Shown here: piece after piece, positions 8,932-16,952 of the stretch
Position numbering within the stretch: the first letter of the stretch is position 1
Layout: every line of letters starts with the position of its first letter
Source of the DNA: Anaerocolumna sp.
GTDB lineage: Bacteria > Bacillota > Clostridia > Lachnospirales > Lachnospiraceae
Assembly (NCBI GenBank): GCA_029256725.1
Contig: JAQSXJ010000018.1
Span: 1 to 52,356, forward strand
DNA length: 52,356 nucleotides
Reading direction: 5' to 3'
Notes under the pieces: generated by a model
Told to the model about the DNA's origin: nothing
The model's database searches: none
What the model saw: only the letters and a program-made list of their open reading frames with translations
Position numbers and translations under genes: made by a program

Positions 8932-8956
8932 AGTATCTTACTTCAAAGTACATACT
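8932..8956. promoter_or_regulatory. probable HxlR operator palindrome
   Basis: AGTATCTTACTT and AAGTACATACT form a near-perfect inverted repeat around CA, with one mismatched pair. It lies 22 bases upstream of the HxlR start codon, in the divergent promoter region with the flavin reductase. TATACT-like -10 sequence lies at about 8980. Inferred to bind the HxlR protein. Confidence 0.55.
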
Positions 8957-9094
8957 ATTACTTTATATCGAAATATATTATACTATTTTAACATACAATG
9001 CAAATATGTTTCTTCAAGGAGAAGAAAGGTTAAGCGAGAAAAAAATAATGATAGAAATAGTGCACGTGCTATGGCACGCAGATGGGAGCTAAGA

Positions 9095-9595
9095 ATGAAA
9101 GAATTAAGAGCAGAAGAATTTAACAAGAATCCTTTTCAACTAATTGGAAGGGAGTGGATGTTAGTAACGGCAAAAAAAGAGGATAAGATCAATACCATGA
9201 CAGCCTCTTGGGGCGGCTTAGGCATTATGTGGGATAAAAATGTTGCTTTTATCGTAATAAGACCCAGTCGTTATACAAAAGAATTTATTGACAGTGCGGA
9301 TACCCTTTCCCTTACATTCTATGAGAAAGAGTATAAAAAACAACTGGCATACTTGGGAAGCGTTTCCGGAAGAGATGAAGATAAAATCACAAAATCCAAT
9401 CTTACAGTGCAGTACGAGGGAGAGACACCCTACTTTAAAGAAGCAAGCATAGCAGTTATCTGTAAGAAGCTGTTTCATCAGGAATTTAGTTCGGAATCCT
9501 TTATTGAAGCAGGACTTGAGGATAAATTCTATCCTGGGAAAGATTATCATACTATGTATATTGCAGAAATAGAAAAAATTCTGGTAAGTGAATAA
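9095..9595 (+). CDS. flavin reductase family protein
   Basis: About 166 aa. The start is set at ATG 9095 because GGGAG (9084-9088) precedes it by 6 bases; a longer open frame would run back across the divergent HxlR gene. The protein fits the FMN-binding split-barrel flavin reductase family (PF01613 type): MLVTAKKEDKINTMTASWGG, a strand VAFIVIRPSRYTKEFI and a SLTFY...SGRDEDKI segment. These proteins usually bind FMN and reduce flavins with NAD(P)H or act as small oxidoreductases. The divergent HxlR regulator suggests redox or electrophile-responsive expression. Confidence 0.85.
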   Translation: MKELRAEEFNKNPFQLIGREWMLVTAKKEDKINTMTASWGGLGIMWDKNVAFIVIRPSRYTKEFIDSADTLSLTFYEKEYKKQLAYLGSVSGRDEDKITKSNLTVQYEGETPYFKEASIAVICKKLFHQEFSSESFIEAGLEDKFYPGKDYHTMYIAEIEKILVSE

Positions 9596-9623
9596 CATCA
9601 GGAACACTATATGGCTGCCTTCA

Positions 9624-9655
9624 GACCCCCGCCTTAGCTGACGGAGGTCTTTTTT
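9624..9655 (+). terminator. intrinsic terminator after flavin reductase
   Basis: GACCCCCG at 9624-9631 and CGGAGGTC at 9642-9649 form a hairpin (one mismatched pair), followed by six T. Confidence 0.85.
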
Positions 9656-9853
9656 GTTGTAAAAAATTAAAATAGAAATATTCATTAATATAAAGATCTC
9701 CTTTTTACGATAAATGAAAAAAAGGGTTTATTTAACAAAAGCATATTGATATAATACAACTAAATAATTTGTAGTATCTATTCCAGACAAAGGAGGGAAT
9801 TTGGATAAAGAAAGAGTAAAACTGGTCTTAGAATTGACTGAAGGAGAGTTTCT

Positions 9854-10912
9854 ATGAGAAAATATTATATTGATAATATCCGTAACCTGTGTATTCTTCT
9901 GTTGTTTCCGTTTCATACGGCTATGATATTTAATAACTACGGAGAGAACTGGTATGTACACAGCAAGGGATCAGAGGCTGCCGGTTTATTTCTTATTGCG
10001 GTGTATCCCTGGTGGATGGCACTTTTATTTGCAATGGCAGGAATGTCCGCAGTATATGCGCTGAACAAAAGAACGGCGAAAGAATACCTTAATGAAAGAA
10101 TACACAAGCTTTTAATCCCAACCATAGCTGCGATACTTTTACTGGTACCGGTGCAGACCTACATAGCAAATAGATCTTTTAACGGTTACAAGGGAAATTA
10201 TCTGGAGCACCTTAGCGTTTTCTTTCATCTGACTGACTGGAGTGGTTATGATGGGCATTTTACAACGGGACAGCTCTGGTTTACCCTCTATCTCTATCTA
10301 TATTCCTACTGCTTTTTATCTCTTATGGTAAGGTACAAGAATAAGGAAAAGAAGCTTAAGGGTGAGACATTCACCTTAATAAAGCTTATTCCTATGTTTA
10401 TACTGATTGCTCTGGTCACGCCTATCTTGAATATTGGAGGTAAGAGTATCAGTGAATTTGCTGCTTACTTTTTATTGGGATACTTTATTCTTAGCATGGA
10501 AGAAGTTCAGGAAAGGCTTAAGAAGCATAGTACATTATTGGCTCTATTATGGGTAGCACTTATCGTTTGGCGTTGTATCCTGTACCAAAAGGGATTAGGC
10601 GAAGGGCTGCTATGGGATATTGAACAAAGACTACTAGCCTGGGTAGGGATACTGGCAGTACTGGGTATTGGCAGACGTTATCTGGAGTTTAATAACAAGT
10701 TTACGGCTTACTTTACGCCGGCCGCTTTTCCGTTATATATATTCCACCAATCCATTATTGTAGTTATAGGATATTTTACTATTAGCCGTATAGAAGGGTT
10801 ATTAACCCAATATGTGATAATATGCCTGACCTCCTTTGGGCTAACAGTAGCCGCATATGAGTTGTGCAGACGGATAAGAGTCACCAGATTCTTATTTGGA
10901 ATTAAGAAATAA
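9854..10912 (+). CDS. acyltransferase 3 family membrane protein
   Basis: A 352-aa polytopic protein of about ten helices. It has the acyltransferase-3 (OafA/NodX/WecH) hallmarks: N-terminal YYIDNIRNLCILLLFPFHT with the catalytic-type histidine, an internal HFTTGQLWFTLYLYLYS and a late FPLYIFHQSIIV. Members transfer acetyl or other acyl groups to sugars or lipids at the membrane. No glycan biosynthesis genes are adjacent, so the acceptor is unknown. The ATG overlaps the end of a tiny upstream TTG-initiated frame (see rejected items). Confidence 0.9.
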   Translation: MRKYYIDNIRNLCILLLFPFHTAMIFNNYGENWYVHSKGSEAAGLFLIAVYPWWMALLFAMAGMSAVYALNKRTAKEYLNERIHKLLIPTIAAILLLVPVQTYIANRSFNGYKGNYLEHLSVFFHLTDWSGYDGHFTTGQLWFTLYLYLYSYCFLSLMVRYKNKEKKLKGETFTLIKLIPMFILIALVTPILNIGGKSISEFAAYFLLGYFILSMEEVQERLKKHSTLLALLWVALIVWRCILYQKGLGEGLLWDIEQRLLAWVGILAVLGIGRRYLEFNNKFTAYFTPAAFPLYIFHQSIIVVIGYFTISRIEGLLTQYVIICLTSFGLTVAAYELCRRIRVTRFLFGIKK

Positions 10913-11006
10913 GAAGGAAAGAAAGAGTACGTAGAACTGTAACAACCCTGATCGGATATCACAGAAAAGAAATACGAGAGCTGGAAACGAAAGGAGAATA
11001 GCCTAT

Positions 11007-11462
11007 ATGATTGAAGTAAAATTTTATGATGAGGTGTCGGATGAGAAATTAAAGTTTGCTGTCATTCTGACTAAGACAAAGGGTAAATGGGTTTTTTGTA
11101 AACATAAGGAACGTATGACCTATGAAGTTCCGGGAGGACGAAGAGAACCTGGAGAGAGTATCCTTCATACGGCTATGAGAGAGCTGTATGAAGAAACGGG
11201 AGCTCTTTTATTTGACATTACCCCTGTCTGCGTTTATTCTGTTGTAAGAACTGAGGAGATAATATCCCATGACAAAGACAGCATAGCTGAGGCTGATGAA
11301 AGCTTTGGCATGCTCTATTTTGCTGAAATTGAGAAATTTGAAGGTGAGCTCCATAGTGAAATTGAATCCATCTTAATTACCGAGGAAATGCCCACTAATT
11401 GGACATATCCGCTTATTCAGCCAAAATTATTGGAAGAAACTGATCTTATCCATGATAATTAG
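11007..11462 (+). CDS. NUDIX hydrolase
   Basis: A 151-aa protein with a clear Nudix box, GGRREPGESILHTAMRELYE followed by ETG, which coordinates the divalent metal for pyrophosphate hydrolysis. The N-terminal strand (KFAVILTKTKGKWVFCKHKE) is typical of ADP-ribose or nucleotide-type Nudix enzymes. The substrate cannot be told from sequence. It is followed with almost no gap by a HAD phosphatase, so the two probably form an operon. RBS AAAGGAG. Confidence 0.9.
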   Translation: MIEVKFYDEVSDEKLKFAVILTKTKGKWVFCKHKERMTYEVPGGRREPGESILHTAMRELYEETGALLFDITPVCVYSVVRTEEIISHDKDSIAEADESFGMLYFAEIEKFEGELHSEIESILITEEMPTNWTYPLIQPKLLEETDLIHDN

Positions 11463-11475
11463 AAGGAGACATAGG

Positions 11476-12201
11476 ATGTACCAGAAGCCAGAAATGATAT
11501 TGTTTGATTACGGACAGACATTAACAAGGGAAGAGAAGTTTAATCCCGTAAGAGGAACTCAGGCGTTGCTAAAGCTTGCAAAGAGTAATCCCAATGGTGT
11601 TACTGCTCTTCAGATACAGGAACTGGCAGATGCATTAAGCAGTGAAATTGCAAATGCGCTTATTGGGGATAGCAGAAGCAGAAATCTGCTGGAAGTAAGC
11701 AATTATGCATTTAATCGTTATCTGTATGAATATTATGAGGTGGAATTTGCAGAAAGTCCAGAGGCGCTGGAACGTATTTTTTGGGATAATGCGGCGCTGG
11801 GAAGATCCACAGAGAATATTGAGAAGCTTCTGATGCATTTACAGGAGATAGGAATACGTACCGGTGTCATAAGCAATATTACAGCCGGTACGGATACCCT
11901 TACAAACAGGATTAATGAACTTATTCCGGATAACCAATTTGAATTTATTCTGGCCTCCAGTGACTATATATTTCGAAAACCTCACAGAAGAATCTTTGAA
12001 ATGGCACTGGCTAAGGCTAAGCTTTCAGCAGAGCAGATTTGGTTTTGCGGGGATAATCCCATATGTGATGTTGAAGGAGCGTATAATGCAGGGATGAAAC
12101 CTGTATGGTATACCGCCTGCATGGATGGTGAAGCTGGAATGCCCCCTGTTGTACCTCATCTTAAAATTGATGATTGGGAAGAATTGATACATATGCTATA
12201 A
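11476..12201 (+). CDS. HAD-superfamily hydrolase
   Basis: About 241 aa. ATG 11476 (MYQKPEMILFDYGQTL) is chosen because GGAG precedes it by 7 bases; this start lies 13 bases after the NUDIX stop. HAD motifs are in order: motif I LFDYGQTL (D nucleophile; G instead of the second D, as in many clostridial paralogues), motif II GVISN, motif III lysine in FRKPHRRIF, and motif IV WFCGDNPICDVEGA. A small helical cap lies between motifs I and II. This is the subfamily I phosphatase type; the substrate is unknown. Confidence 0.88.
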   Translation: MYQKPEMILFDYGQTLTREEKFNPVRGTQALLKLAKSNPNGVTALQIQELADALSSEIANALIGDSRSRNLLEVSNYAFNRYLYEYYEVEFAESPEALERIFWDNAALGRSTENIEKLLMHLQEIGIRTGVISNITAGTDTLTNRINELIPDNQFEFILASSDYIFRKPHRRIFEMALAKAKLSAEQIWFCGDNPICDVEGAYNAGMKPVWYTACMDGEAGMPPVVPHLKIDDWEELIHML

Positions 12202-12316
12202 TAGAAGAAGTTGCGGCTTTTAGGAATTAACCCTTACAGTTTTTAACGGGATAAGAGCGCTGCAACCTCTACTATTAGATGTATTGCTGCCATGGGTGGC
12301 TGAATGCGAGGAATAT

Positions 12317-12982
12317 ATGAAGAGACAATGTAGTCTTGATGAAATATCAGACGGTAAATTATACAGTGCTAACGATTTAGTGGAAGCCAGCTGCAACGGA
12401 TGCCATGGAAGTGCTTCCTGCTGTCACGGCATGGGTAATTCCATTATTCTGGATCCTTATGATACCTATAGGCTGACAACCGGACTTAATGTATCCTTTG
12501 AACAATTATTGGCAGGGAAGCTTGAACTGAACGTGGTAGATGGAATCATACTTCCCAATCTTAAAATGATAGGTGCCAAAGAGCAATGTTCATTCCTTGA
12601 TGAGAAAGGAAAGTGCAGTATTCACAGCTTCAGATCCGGAATATGCAGAATATTTCCTCTGGGAAGGGTTTATGAGAACAACAGCTTTCAGTATTTTCTT
12701 CAGGCTGGTGAGTGCAGAAACAGTAGTAAGACTCAGGTAAAGATCAGCAAATGGATAGCAACAGAGGATTTAGAGAGAAATGAGAAATTTCTTATCTGCT
12801 GGCATTATTTTATAAATGCTGCAGAAACGGCAGTAAAGAATGCAGAAGATGAGAAGAAAATCAAAGAAATCAACATGCTTATCCTGAATCTCTTTTATCT
12901 TATGAAATATGACAAGGATATAGATTTCTATCTGCAATTTGAAGCAAGGCTTTCAAAAGCAAAAGAAGTACTCGGAATATAA
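12317..12982 (+). CDS. YkgJ-family cysteine cluster protein
   Basis: About 221 aa. The start is set at ATG 12317, after GAGGA; an earlier in-frame ATG at 12284 lacks an RBS. Cysteine clusters match the YkgJ (CxxCxxxCC) family: CNGCHGSASCCHG near the N-terminus, then CSFLDEKGKCSIHSFRSGIC and a later GEC. The cysteines are thought to bind zinc or an Fe-S cluster; the function is not established. A bidirectional terminator follows immediately. Confidence 0.85.
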   Translation: MKRQCSLDEISDGKLYSANDLVEASCNGCHGSASCCHGMGNSIILDPYDTYRLTTGLNVSFEQLLAGKLELNVVDGIILPNLKMIGAKEQCSFLDEKGKCSIHSFRSGICRIFPLGRVYENNSFQYFLQAGECRNSSKTQVKISKWIATEDLERNEKFLICWHYFINAAETAVKNAEDEKKIKEINMLILNLFYLMKYDKDIDFYLQFEARLSKAKEVLGI

Positions 12983-12985
12983 GAA

Positions 12986-13018
12986 AATACCGGAGGTCTC
13001 TTATAGACCTCCGGTATT
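12986..13018. terminator. bidirectional intrinsic terminator
   Basis: A perfect 14-bp stem: AATACCGGAGGTCT at 12986-12999 and its complement at 13005-13018, with a five-base loop. It separates the convergent YkgJ gene and the small minus-strand gene. Confidence 0.88.
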
Positions 13019-13037
13019 TATAAATCTATAAAGGTTG

Positions 13038-13274
13038 TTAGTGACTTCCTCTAGGACCGTTGTATCCGGTCATGATTTTTGACACTTCTTCTATGTGCTC
13101 AGCCTTTAAAAGAGCTGTCATTCTTGGTATAAAACCAGTAAGATAGTCGGCATCAAAAGTATTATTCGACTGTTTCTCAAAACTTTCAGCTAAGAGAGCC
13201 TTGGCTTCTTCCTGTTTGCCATTCTGTACTCTCTCTAGTATAAAATTAAAAAATTGTTCCTGTCCCTGATTCAT
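13038..13274 (-). CDS. small conserved-looking hypothetical protein
   Basis: A 78-aa acidic helical protein (MNQGQEQFFNFILERVQNGK and so on, ending GYNGPRGSH) with a good RBS (AAGGAGC on the minus strand). It has no signal peptide or cysteine. I do not recognise a named family, although short helical proteins of this style are common in Lachnospiraceae. It ends near the shared terminator, which supports it being a real transcription unit. Confidence 0.65.
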   Translation of the reverse strand: MNQGQEQFFNFILERVQNGKQEEAKALLAESFEKQSNNTFDADYLTGFIPRMTALLKAEHIEEVSKIMTGYNGPRGSH

Positions 13275-13381
13275 GTATAAGCTCCTTTGGTAATTTTTTT
13301 CGGGTTGTCTTATTATATCATAGGGAAAGGTTTTAAGGATAGGGGTAACATTGCAAACAGGTCATCATAAAGGAGTAGGAT

Positions 13382-14608
13382 ATGGAGAGAAAAAAACTGG
13401 TGGAGTTATTACAGGAACATAACCAGGAACATCTATTATTGTACTATGACAGGCTTACACATGAACAGCAGGCAAATTTGGCAGCGCAGATAGAGAAGCT
13501 TGATTGGAGGCTTTTGAGACTTTCTGAAAGTGGCAATGTCGGTCGGGAGAGAGGAGTAATTAAGCCTCTTGCCGGTTTGGACAGAAAACAGATAGAAACA
13601 AACCGAGAAGCTTTTGAAAAGACAGGTATTCAGGCTATTAAGCAGAATAAAGCAGGAGCGGTTCTTTTGGCAGGGGGTCAGGGTACCAGACTTGGCTGCA
13701 GCGGTCCTAAGGGGAATTATAACATCGGAGTGACCAGAGAAGTCTATATCTATGAGTTGCTATTTGGAAATGTTCTTGAGGTGGTACATAGAACGGCTAC
13801 CTGGATACCTTTATATATTATGACCAGTGATAAGACCCATGAGGAAACGACCAAATTCTTAAAAGAACACCATTACTTTGGTTATAATGAGGCGTATATC
13901 AAGTTCTTTGTCCAGGAGATGAATCCTTCCGTAGACTTTGAAGGTAAACTCTTAATGGAAGCTCCGGATAGGCTGTCCTTGTCTCCCAGCGGTAACGGGG
14001 GTTGGTTTTCCTCCTTGGTAAAGGCTGGACTGCTGACAGATCTTGAAGCCAGGGGCATTGAGTGGCTGAATATATTCGCAGTTGATAATGTGCTGCAAAA
14101 GATTGCAGACCCTCTGTTCTTAGGAGCTACTATAAGCTCCGGGAAAGCAAGCGGAGCTAAGGTGGTTAGGAAGGCAGAACCCGGTGAACGCATAGGTGTG
14201 CTGTGCACAGAAAACGGCAAGCCTTCGATTGTGGAATATTATGAAATGACCGAAGCCATGCTGCAGGAGAGAACTCCCTCCGGTGAATTAAGCTATTCCC
14301 TGGGTGTTACTTTAAATTATCTGTTCAGACTGGATAAGTTAAAGGAGATTTTAAGCAGAGACCTACCCATACATGTAGCGGAGAAGAAAATACCATATCT
14401 GAACCAGGAAGGAGAATATATTCAGCCGGATAAACCCAATGGATACAAATTTGAAGAGCTGGCATTGGATATGATACCTTTGTTTGAAGAGTGCCTTCCT
14501 TTTGAAGTAGTCAGGGAGGAGGAATTCGCGCCGGTAAAGAATGCTTCAGGTGTTGATTCGCCTGAGACTGCAAGAGCACTTCTTAAAAGAAACCATATCG
14601 TACTGTAA
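13382..14608 (+). CDS. UDPGP type 1 family nucleotidyltransferase (UDP-GlcNAc/UDP-glucose pyrophosphorylase-like)
   Basis: A 408-aa protein of the eukaryote-type UDP-sugar pyrophosphorylase family (UAP1/UGP type), unlike the usual bacterial GalU or GlmU. The nucleotide-binding signature LLAGGQGTRLGCSGPKGNYN sits near residue 100, preceded by an N-terminal helical region as in UAP1. LSPSGNGGWFSSL and WLNIFAVDNVL provide the sugar and uridine pocket and the catalytic metal aspartate. It would make a UDP-sugar from UTP and a sugar-1-phosphate; the sugar (GlcNAc, GalNAc or glucose) is not decidable. RBS AAAGGAG. Monocistronic. Confidence 0.88.
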   Translation: MERKKLVELLQEHNQEHLLLYYDRLTHEQQANLAAQIEKLDWRLLRLSESGNVGRERGVIKPLAGLDRKQIETNREAFEKTGIQAIKQNKAGAVLLAGGQGTRLGCSGPKGNYNIGVTREVYIYELLFGNVLEVVHRTATWIPLYIMTSDKTHEETTKFLKEHHYFGYNEAYIKFFVQEMNPSVDFEGKLLMEAPDRLSLSPSGNGGWFSSLVKAGLLTDLEARGIEWLNIFAVDNVLQKIADPLFLGATISSGKASGAKVVRKAEPGERIGVLCTENGKPSIVEYYEMTEAMLQERTPSGELSYSLGVTLNYLFRLDKLKEILSRDLPIHVAEKKIPYLNQEGEYIQPDKPNGYKFEELALDMIPLFEECLPFEVVREEEFAPVKNASGVDSPETARALLKRNHIVL

Positions 14609-15028
14609 GTGGTAGTTGTTCATAAAAGAGCAACTATTTATTAAATAGATATCCATAAAGCAGACGATTTTAAGGCAGCTATTCACAGAGCAGATGATTA
14701 TAAAGCGGATACACTCAAACAGTTAAAGCGTAAAAACAGAGAACATAGAATAAAACAACATAGATCAGCTCCAAATTTATTGAAAATAGTTGCTAACTGA
14801 CTTTCAATGGGTTAAAATTACAATTAGTATAAGAAAATATATTCCGTAAGTATCATACAAGATGTTAGACTGCTTCTGCAGATTGCTGCAGAGGACATGA
14901 ACAAAAAGGAGGCTATTATATGAGACGAAGGCATGTTATGAATGCGTAGCATCGGCTATTGCATTTTTAGAAAATAAATATGTTATAGCTGCTGCTAATC
15001 CTAAGATTAATTCTATTAGGAGGGCGCA
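14609..15028. other. intergenic region with a possible frameshifted small gene
   Basis: The first 290 bases show only AT-rich DNA with short internal repeats (AGCAGACGATT-like). A very good RBS (AAAAAGGAGG) at about 14905 leads to ATG 14920, but this frame stops after nine codons. A neighbouring frame reads ETKACYECVASAIAFLENKY with further open sequence up to the CD3324-like gene, so a one-base frameshift in a small gene is possible. Confidence 0.4.
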
Positions 15029-15295
15029 ATGGGCTATAGGAAAGCAGAACAGATTCTGCCGAATGAAATTATTGAGATGATTCAGAAATATGTAGATGGG
15101 GAATGTATCTATATTCCCAGAAAAGAAAACAACCGAAGAGACTGGGGAGAGAATACCAGTATCAGAGAAGAATTAAAAGAACGAAATCATAACATCTATC
15201 TTGACTATAAAAACGGAATGAAAGGGACAGAAATTGCCGATAAGTATTTTCTGTCCGTTAAGAGTATACAACGTATTATTGGTAAAATGAAATAA
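15029..15295 (+). CDS. CD3324-like small DNA-binding protein (HTH)
   Basis: An 88-aa protein with the pattern of the CD3324 family: KAEQILPNEIIEMIQKYVDG, then GECIYIPRKE, a WGENTSIREELKERN segment and a C-terminal helix-turn-helix (MKGTEIADKYFLSVKSIQRI). The HTH resembles Mor/sigma-like DNA-binding helices. Target and function are not known. The RBS is AGGAGGG. It is followed by a strong terminator, so it ends its unit. Confidence 0.82.
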   Translation: MGYRKAEQILPNEIIEMIQKYVDGECIYIPRKENNRRDWGENTSIREELKERNHNIYLDYKNGMKGTEIADKYFLSVKSIQRIIGKMK

Positions 15296-15297
15296 GA

Positions 15298-15344
15298 AAC
15301 AGGTGCAGCTACAAGGTTATCTTTGTAGCTGCACCTGTTTTTTT
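15298..15344 (+). terminator. strong intrinsic terminator after the CD3324-like gene
   Basis: A near-perfect stem of about 18 bp: AACAGGTGCAGCTACAA and its complement around 15298-15338, followed by seven T. Confidence 0.93.
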
Positions 15345-15413
15345 CGAAAAAAATATGAGGTGGAATAAACCTTCCGGGAGTGATATGCTGTCAGCAAAAG
15401 GAGGGGTGTTATA

Positions 15414-15464
15414 TGTTATCACCGCATCATAATACATGGCTTTTAATTTCATCAAAGGCTATGT
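15414..15464 (+). CDS. possible 16-codon leader peptide upstream of DUF1062 gene
   Basis: AAAGGAGGGG sits 7 bases before ATG 15414, which opens MLSPHHNTWLLISSKAM and then TAA. The RBS is as good as any in the window. The last codons overlap the left arm of the inverted repeat at 15453-15509, the geometry expected if ribosome position controls folding. No identity can be assigned; a chance ORF is possible. Confidence 0.35.
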
Positions 15465-15509
15465 AAGTTTAATAACAATCAAATGATATTTCATCTTAAA
15501 TAGCCTTTG
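15453..15509 (+). promoter_or_regulatory. inverted repeat in DUF1062 leader
   Basis: CAAAGGCTAT (15453-15462) is perfectly complementary to ATAGCCTTTG (15500-15509), with a 37-base loop. It lies between the putative leader peptide and the DUF1062 ribosome binding site. Confidence 0.4.
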
Positions 15510-15535
15510 CAAATCAGTTTTAGAAGGAGATGCAA

Positions 15536-16084
15536 ATGAGCTATTATATGTTACTGCCAGAGGAAGCCTATCGTATTCTTAGAAATTGCCCCAAATGCGG
15601 CAGTGGATCAAGTTTTATTAGTACCAACAATTTCAGGGTAAATGCCAATGGAAACCGGATAGATGTCTGGTTAATCTATCAGTGTGAAAAGTGCAGGCAT
15701 ACTTATAACCTTACCATATATGAGAGAATGAAGCCATCATTCTTAGCAAGAGACGAATATCAGGCTTTTTTAGAAAATGATAAAGAGCTTGCGCTAAAGT
15801 ATGGAATGAATAAAGGAATTTTTGAAGCTAACAGAGCACAGATAGATGCTGCTAATATTCCTTACAGCCTTAAAAAGCTTAAGGAAGAAGAGAAGCCTGA
15901 GTTAGTAATTAGGAATCCTTATGGTCTAAAGATCAGAACAGATAAGTTGTTGTCAGAGGTATTAGAGATCAGCAGGAGTGCTGCCAAGGAGTTATTGAAG
16001 AAGGAAGGTACCGGTCTTCAGAGTTATTTGGGAGAAGAAACCGTTCTTCCCTTTACTGTAAAACAGATACAAGCTAATCGGTAA
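15536..16084 (+). CDS. DUF1062 family protein
   Basis: About 182 aa. The start at ATG 15536 is supported by AGAAGGAG. The N-terminal half is a zinc-ribbon-like region: CPKCGSGSSF near residue 20, and CEKCRHTYNL near residue 50. The C-terminal half has an S4-like helical segment (LRIRTDKLLSEVL-type: GLKIRTDKLLSEVLEISRSA), consistent with DUF1062. The combination suggests nucleic acid binding, but no function is established. A perfect 22-bp terminator follows. Confidence 0.85.
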   Translation: MSYYMLLPEEAYRILRNCPKCGSGSSFISTNNFRVNANGNRIDVWLIYQCEKCRHTYNLTIYERMKPSFLARDEYQAFLENDKELALKYGMNKGIFEANRAQIDAANIPYSLKKLKEEEKPELVIRNPYGLKIRTDKLLSEVLEISRSAAKELLKKEGTGLQSYLGEETVLPFTVKQIQANR

Positions 16085-16106
16085 TATGGCAGCAGATATA
16101 AAAGAA

Positions 16107-16162
16107 AATAACCCAAGGAGAGGAAACTGATGTAAAGAAGTTTCCTCTCCTTGGGTTATTTT
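16107..16162 (+). terminator. 22-bp perfect-stem terminator
   Basis: AATAACCCAAGGAGAGGAAA and following CT (16107-16128) pair fully with 16139-16160, leaving a 10-base loop and a short TT tail. The length and perfection of the stem are unusual, but its place right after DUF1062 fits termination. Confidence 0.8.
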
Positions 16163-16240
16163 GGCAGGGTAGTCCTTTCATGGAAAGGTTATTGTATTTT
16201 AACTATGTTGTGGTTGGAGTCTTGCTCACCGGTATTCGAT

Positions 16241-16375
16241 GAAGAGAATACCACCTTGGAAGAGAAGGTATACCATCTCACCGAAACAAAAGGAGTCTGC
16301 CCTTCATGTGGCAGAAAGAACCCTGAAATCCTAAGCGGCAGAGAATTTATGATGAAAGAAATACGATGTGTGTAA
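16241..16375 (+). pseudogene. HypA-like C-terminal fragment
   Basis: The frame ends in LTETKGVCPSCGRKNPEILS, then GREFMMKEIRCV and a stop. The CPxCG...LSGREF.+..I pattern is the C-terminal zinc site and tail of HypA, the nickel-insertion protein for hydrogenases. The N-terminal nickel-binding part and the first CxxC pair are absent, and no other hyp genes are nearby, so this looks like a remnant. The open frame before 16241 runs back into the terminator hairpin and is not meaningful. Confidence 0.45.
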
Positions 16376-16526
16376 GGAATTACCATAAGGGTGTAAAAAT
16401 ATGTTGCCGTAAGAGGAAAATTGTGTTATTGTAAAATTGTTGTGGCAAATAAGTCACTCAGGTTCTCTGGAACCAAAACACAAAATACTTCTGAAAGCAG
16501 AGGTTGAAACAAGAATAATGATTATT

Positions 16527-16669
16527 AACCTACTTTTAAACAACGGTAAATTGCGCTAGTTTTATGAAAGACAGACCCTGAATACAGGGTATTGTTTGAG
16601 TGCGCTTTACCGGGGTTACTGATGCGGAGTCTATCTGCCTGCGGTAATCTGTTTAAGGTAGGTTTTTTT
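16527..16669 (+). ncRNA. structured RNA/attenuator upstream of ABC-F gene
   Basis: A multibranched structure closed by a long-range stem: AACCTAC..TTAAAC at 16527-16541 with GTTTAAGGTAGGTT at 16651-16664, directly followed by a T run. Inside are CGGTAAA/TTTACCG (16544-16550 / 16606-16612) stacked on GCGC/GCGC, a hairpin ACCCTG-AATA-CAGGGT (16575-16590), and a segment flanked by TTAC/GTAA. The closing stem doubles as an intrinsic terminator, the architecture of a transcription attenuator. It lies 330 bases before the ABC-F start. I could not match it to a named RNA class. Confidence 0.6.
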
Positions 16670-16756
16670 ATACCTTTAAAAGAGGACTGCAGAAAGATAG
16701 ATTTATAAGTTGGAAATAGAATTAGAAATAATGCTAACAATAAGATTATTTCCTTG

Positions 16757-16800
16757 ATGTGTGTCTGAAAATTCACTAAACTGTTCTGAATATTTTGTTT
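16757..16800. mobile_element. MITE fragment D (left end only)
   Basis: ATGTGTGTCTGAAAATTCAC followed by TAAACTGTTCTGAATATTTTG matches the left end of copy B. The right half is not recognisable, so this is a truncated or decayed copy. Confidence 0.5.
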
Positions 16801-16891
16801 TAGCTAATTGTGAATGGATACAGTGCGCTTGAAATAAGAAAAGCAAATTTCAACTTATAACAGAAATAAACCATAAGGAGGGACTGCGGTC

Positions 16892-16933
16892 ATGTGGAAA
16901 ATACGCTTACGTATAATGAAAGAGTCAGAATAG
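16892..16933 (+). CDS. 13-aa leader peptide of the ABC-F gene
   Basis: ATAAGGAGGG precedes ATG 16892, which opens the peptide MWKIRLRIMKESE and then TAG. Short cationic leader peptides in front of Lsa, Vga and Msr-type ABC-F genes mediate drug-induced ribosome stalling. Downstream, two mutually exclusive hairpins (TCTGTC/GACAGA at 16953-16966 and CCTGAC/GTCAGG at 16958-16980) border the ABC-F ribosome binding site, as a translational attenuator requires. Confidence 0.55.
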   Translation: MWKIRLRIMKESE

Positions 16934-16952
16934 ACCCGCCCCAATTTCGGTG

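Noticed and set aside
8744..9094. Upstream extension of the flavin reductase ORF
   Set aside because: It overlaps the divergent HxlR gene and shared promoter; ATG 9095 has a proper RBS.
9801..9857. TTG-started 18-codon minicistron before the acyltransferase gene
   Set aside because: It overlaps the acyltransferase ATG and AGGAGGG lies just upstream, but the spacing to TTG is only about 3 bases and the peptide is not recognisable.
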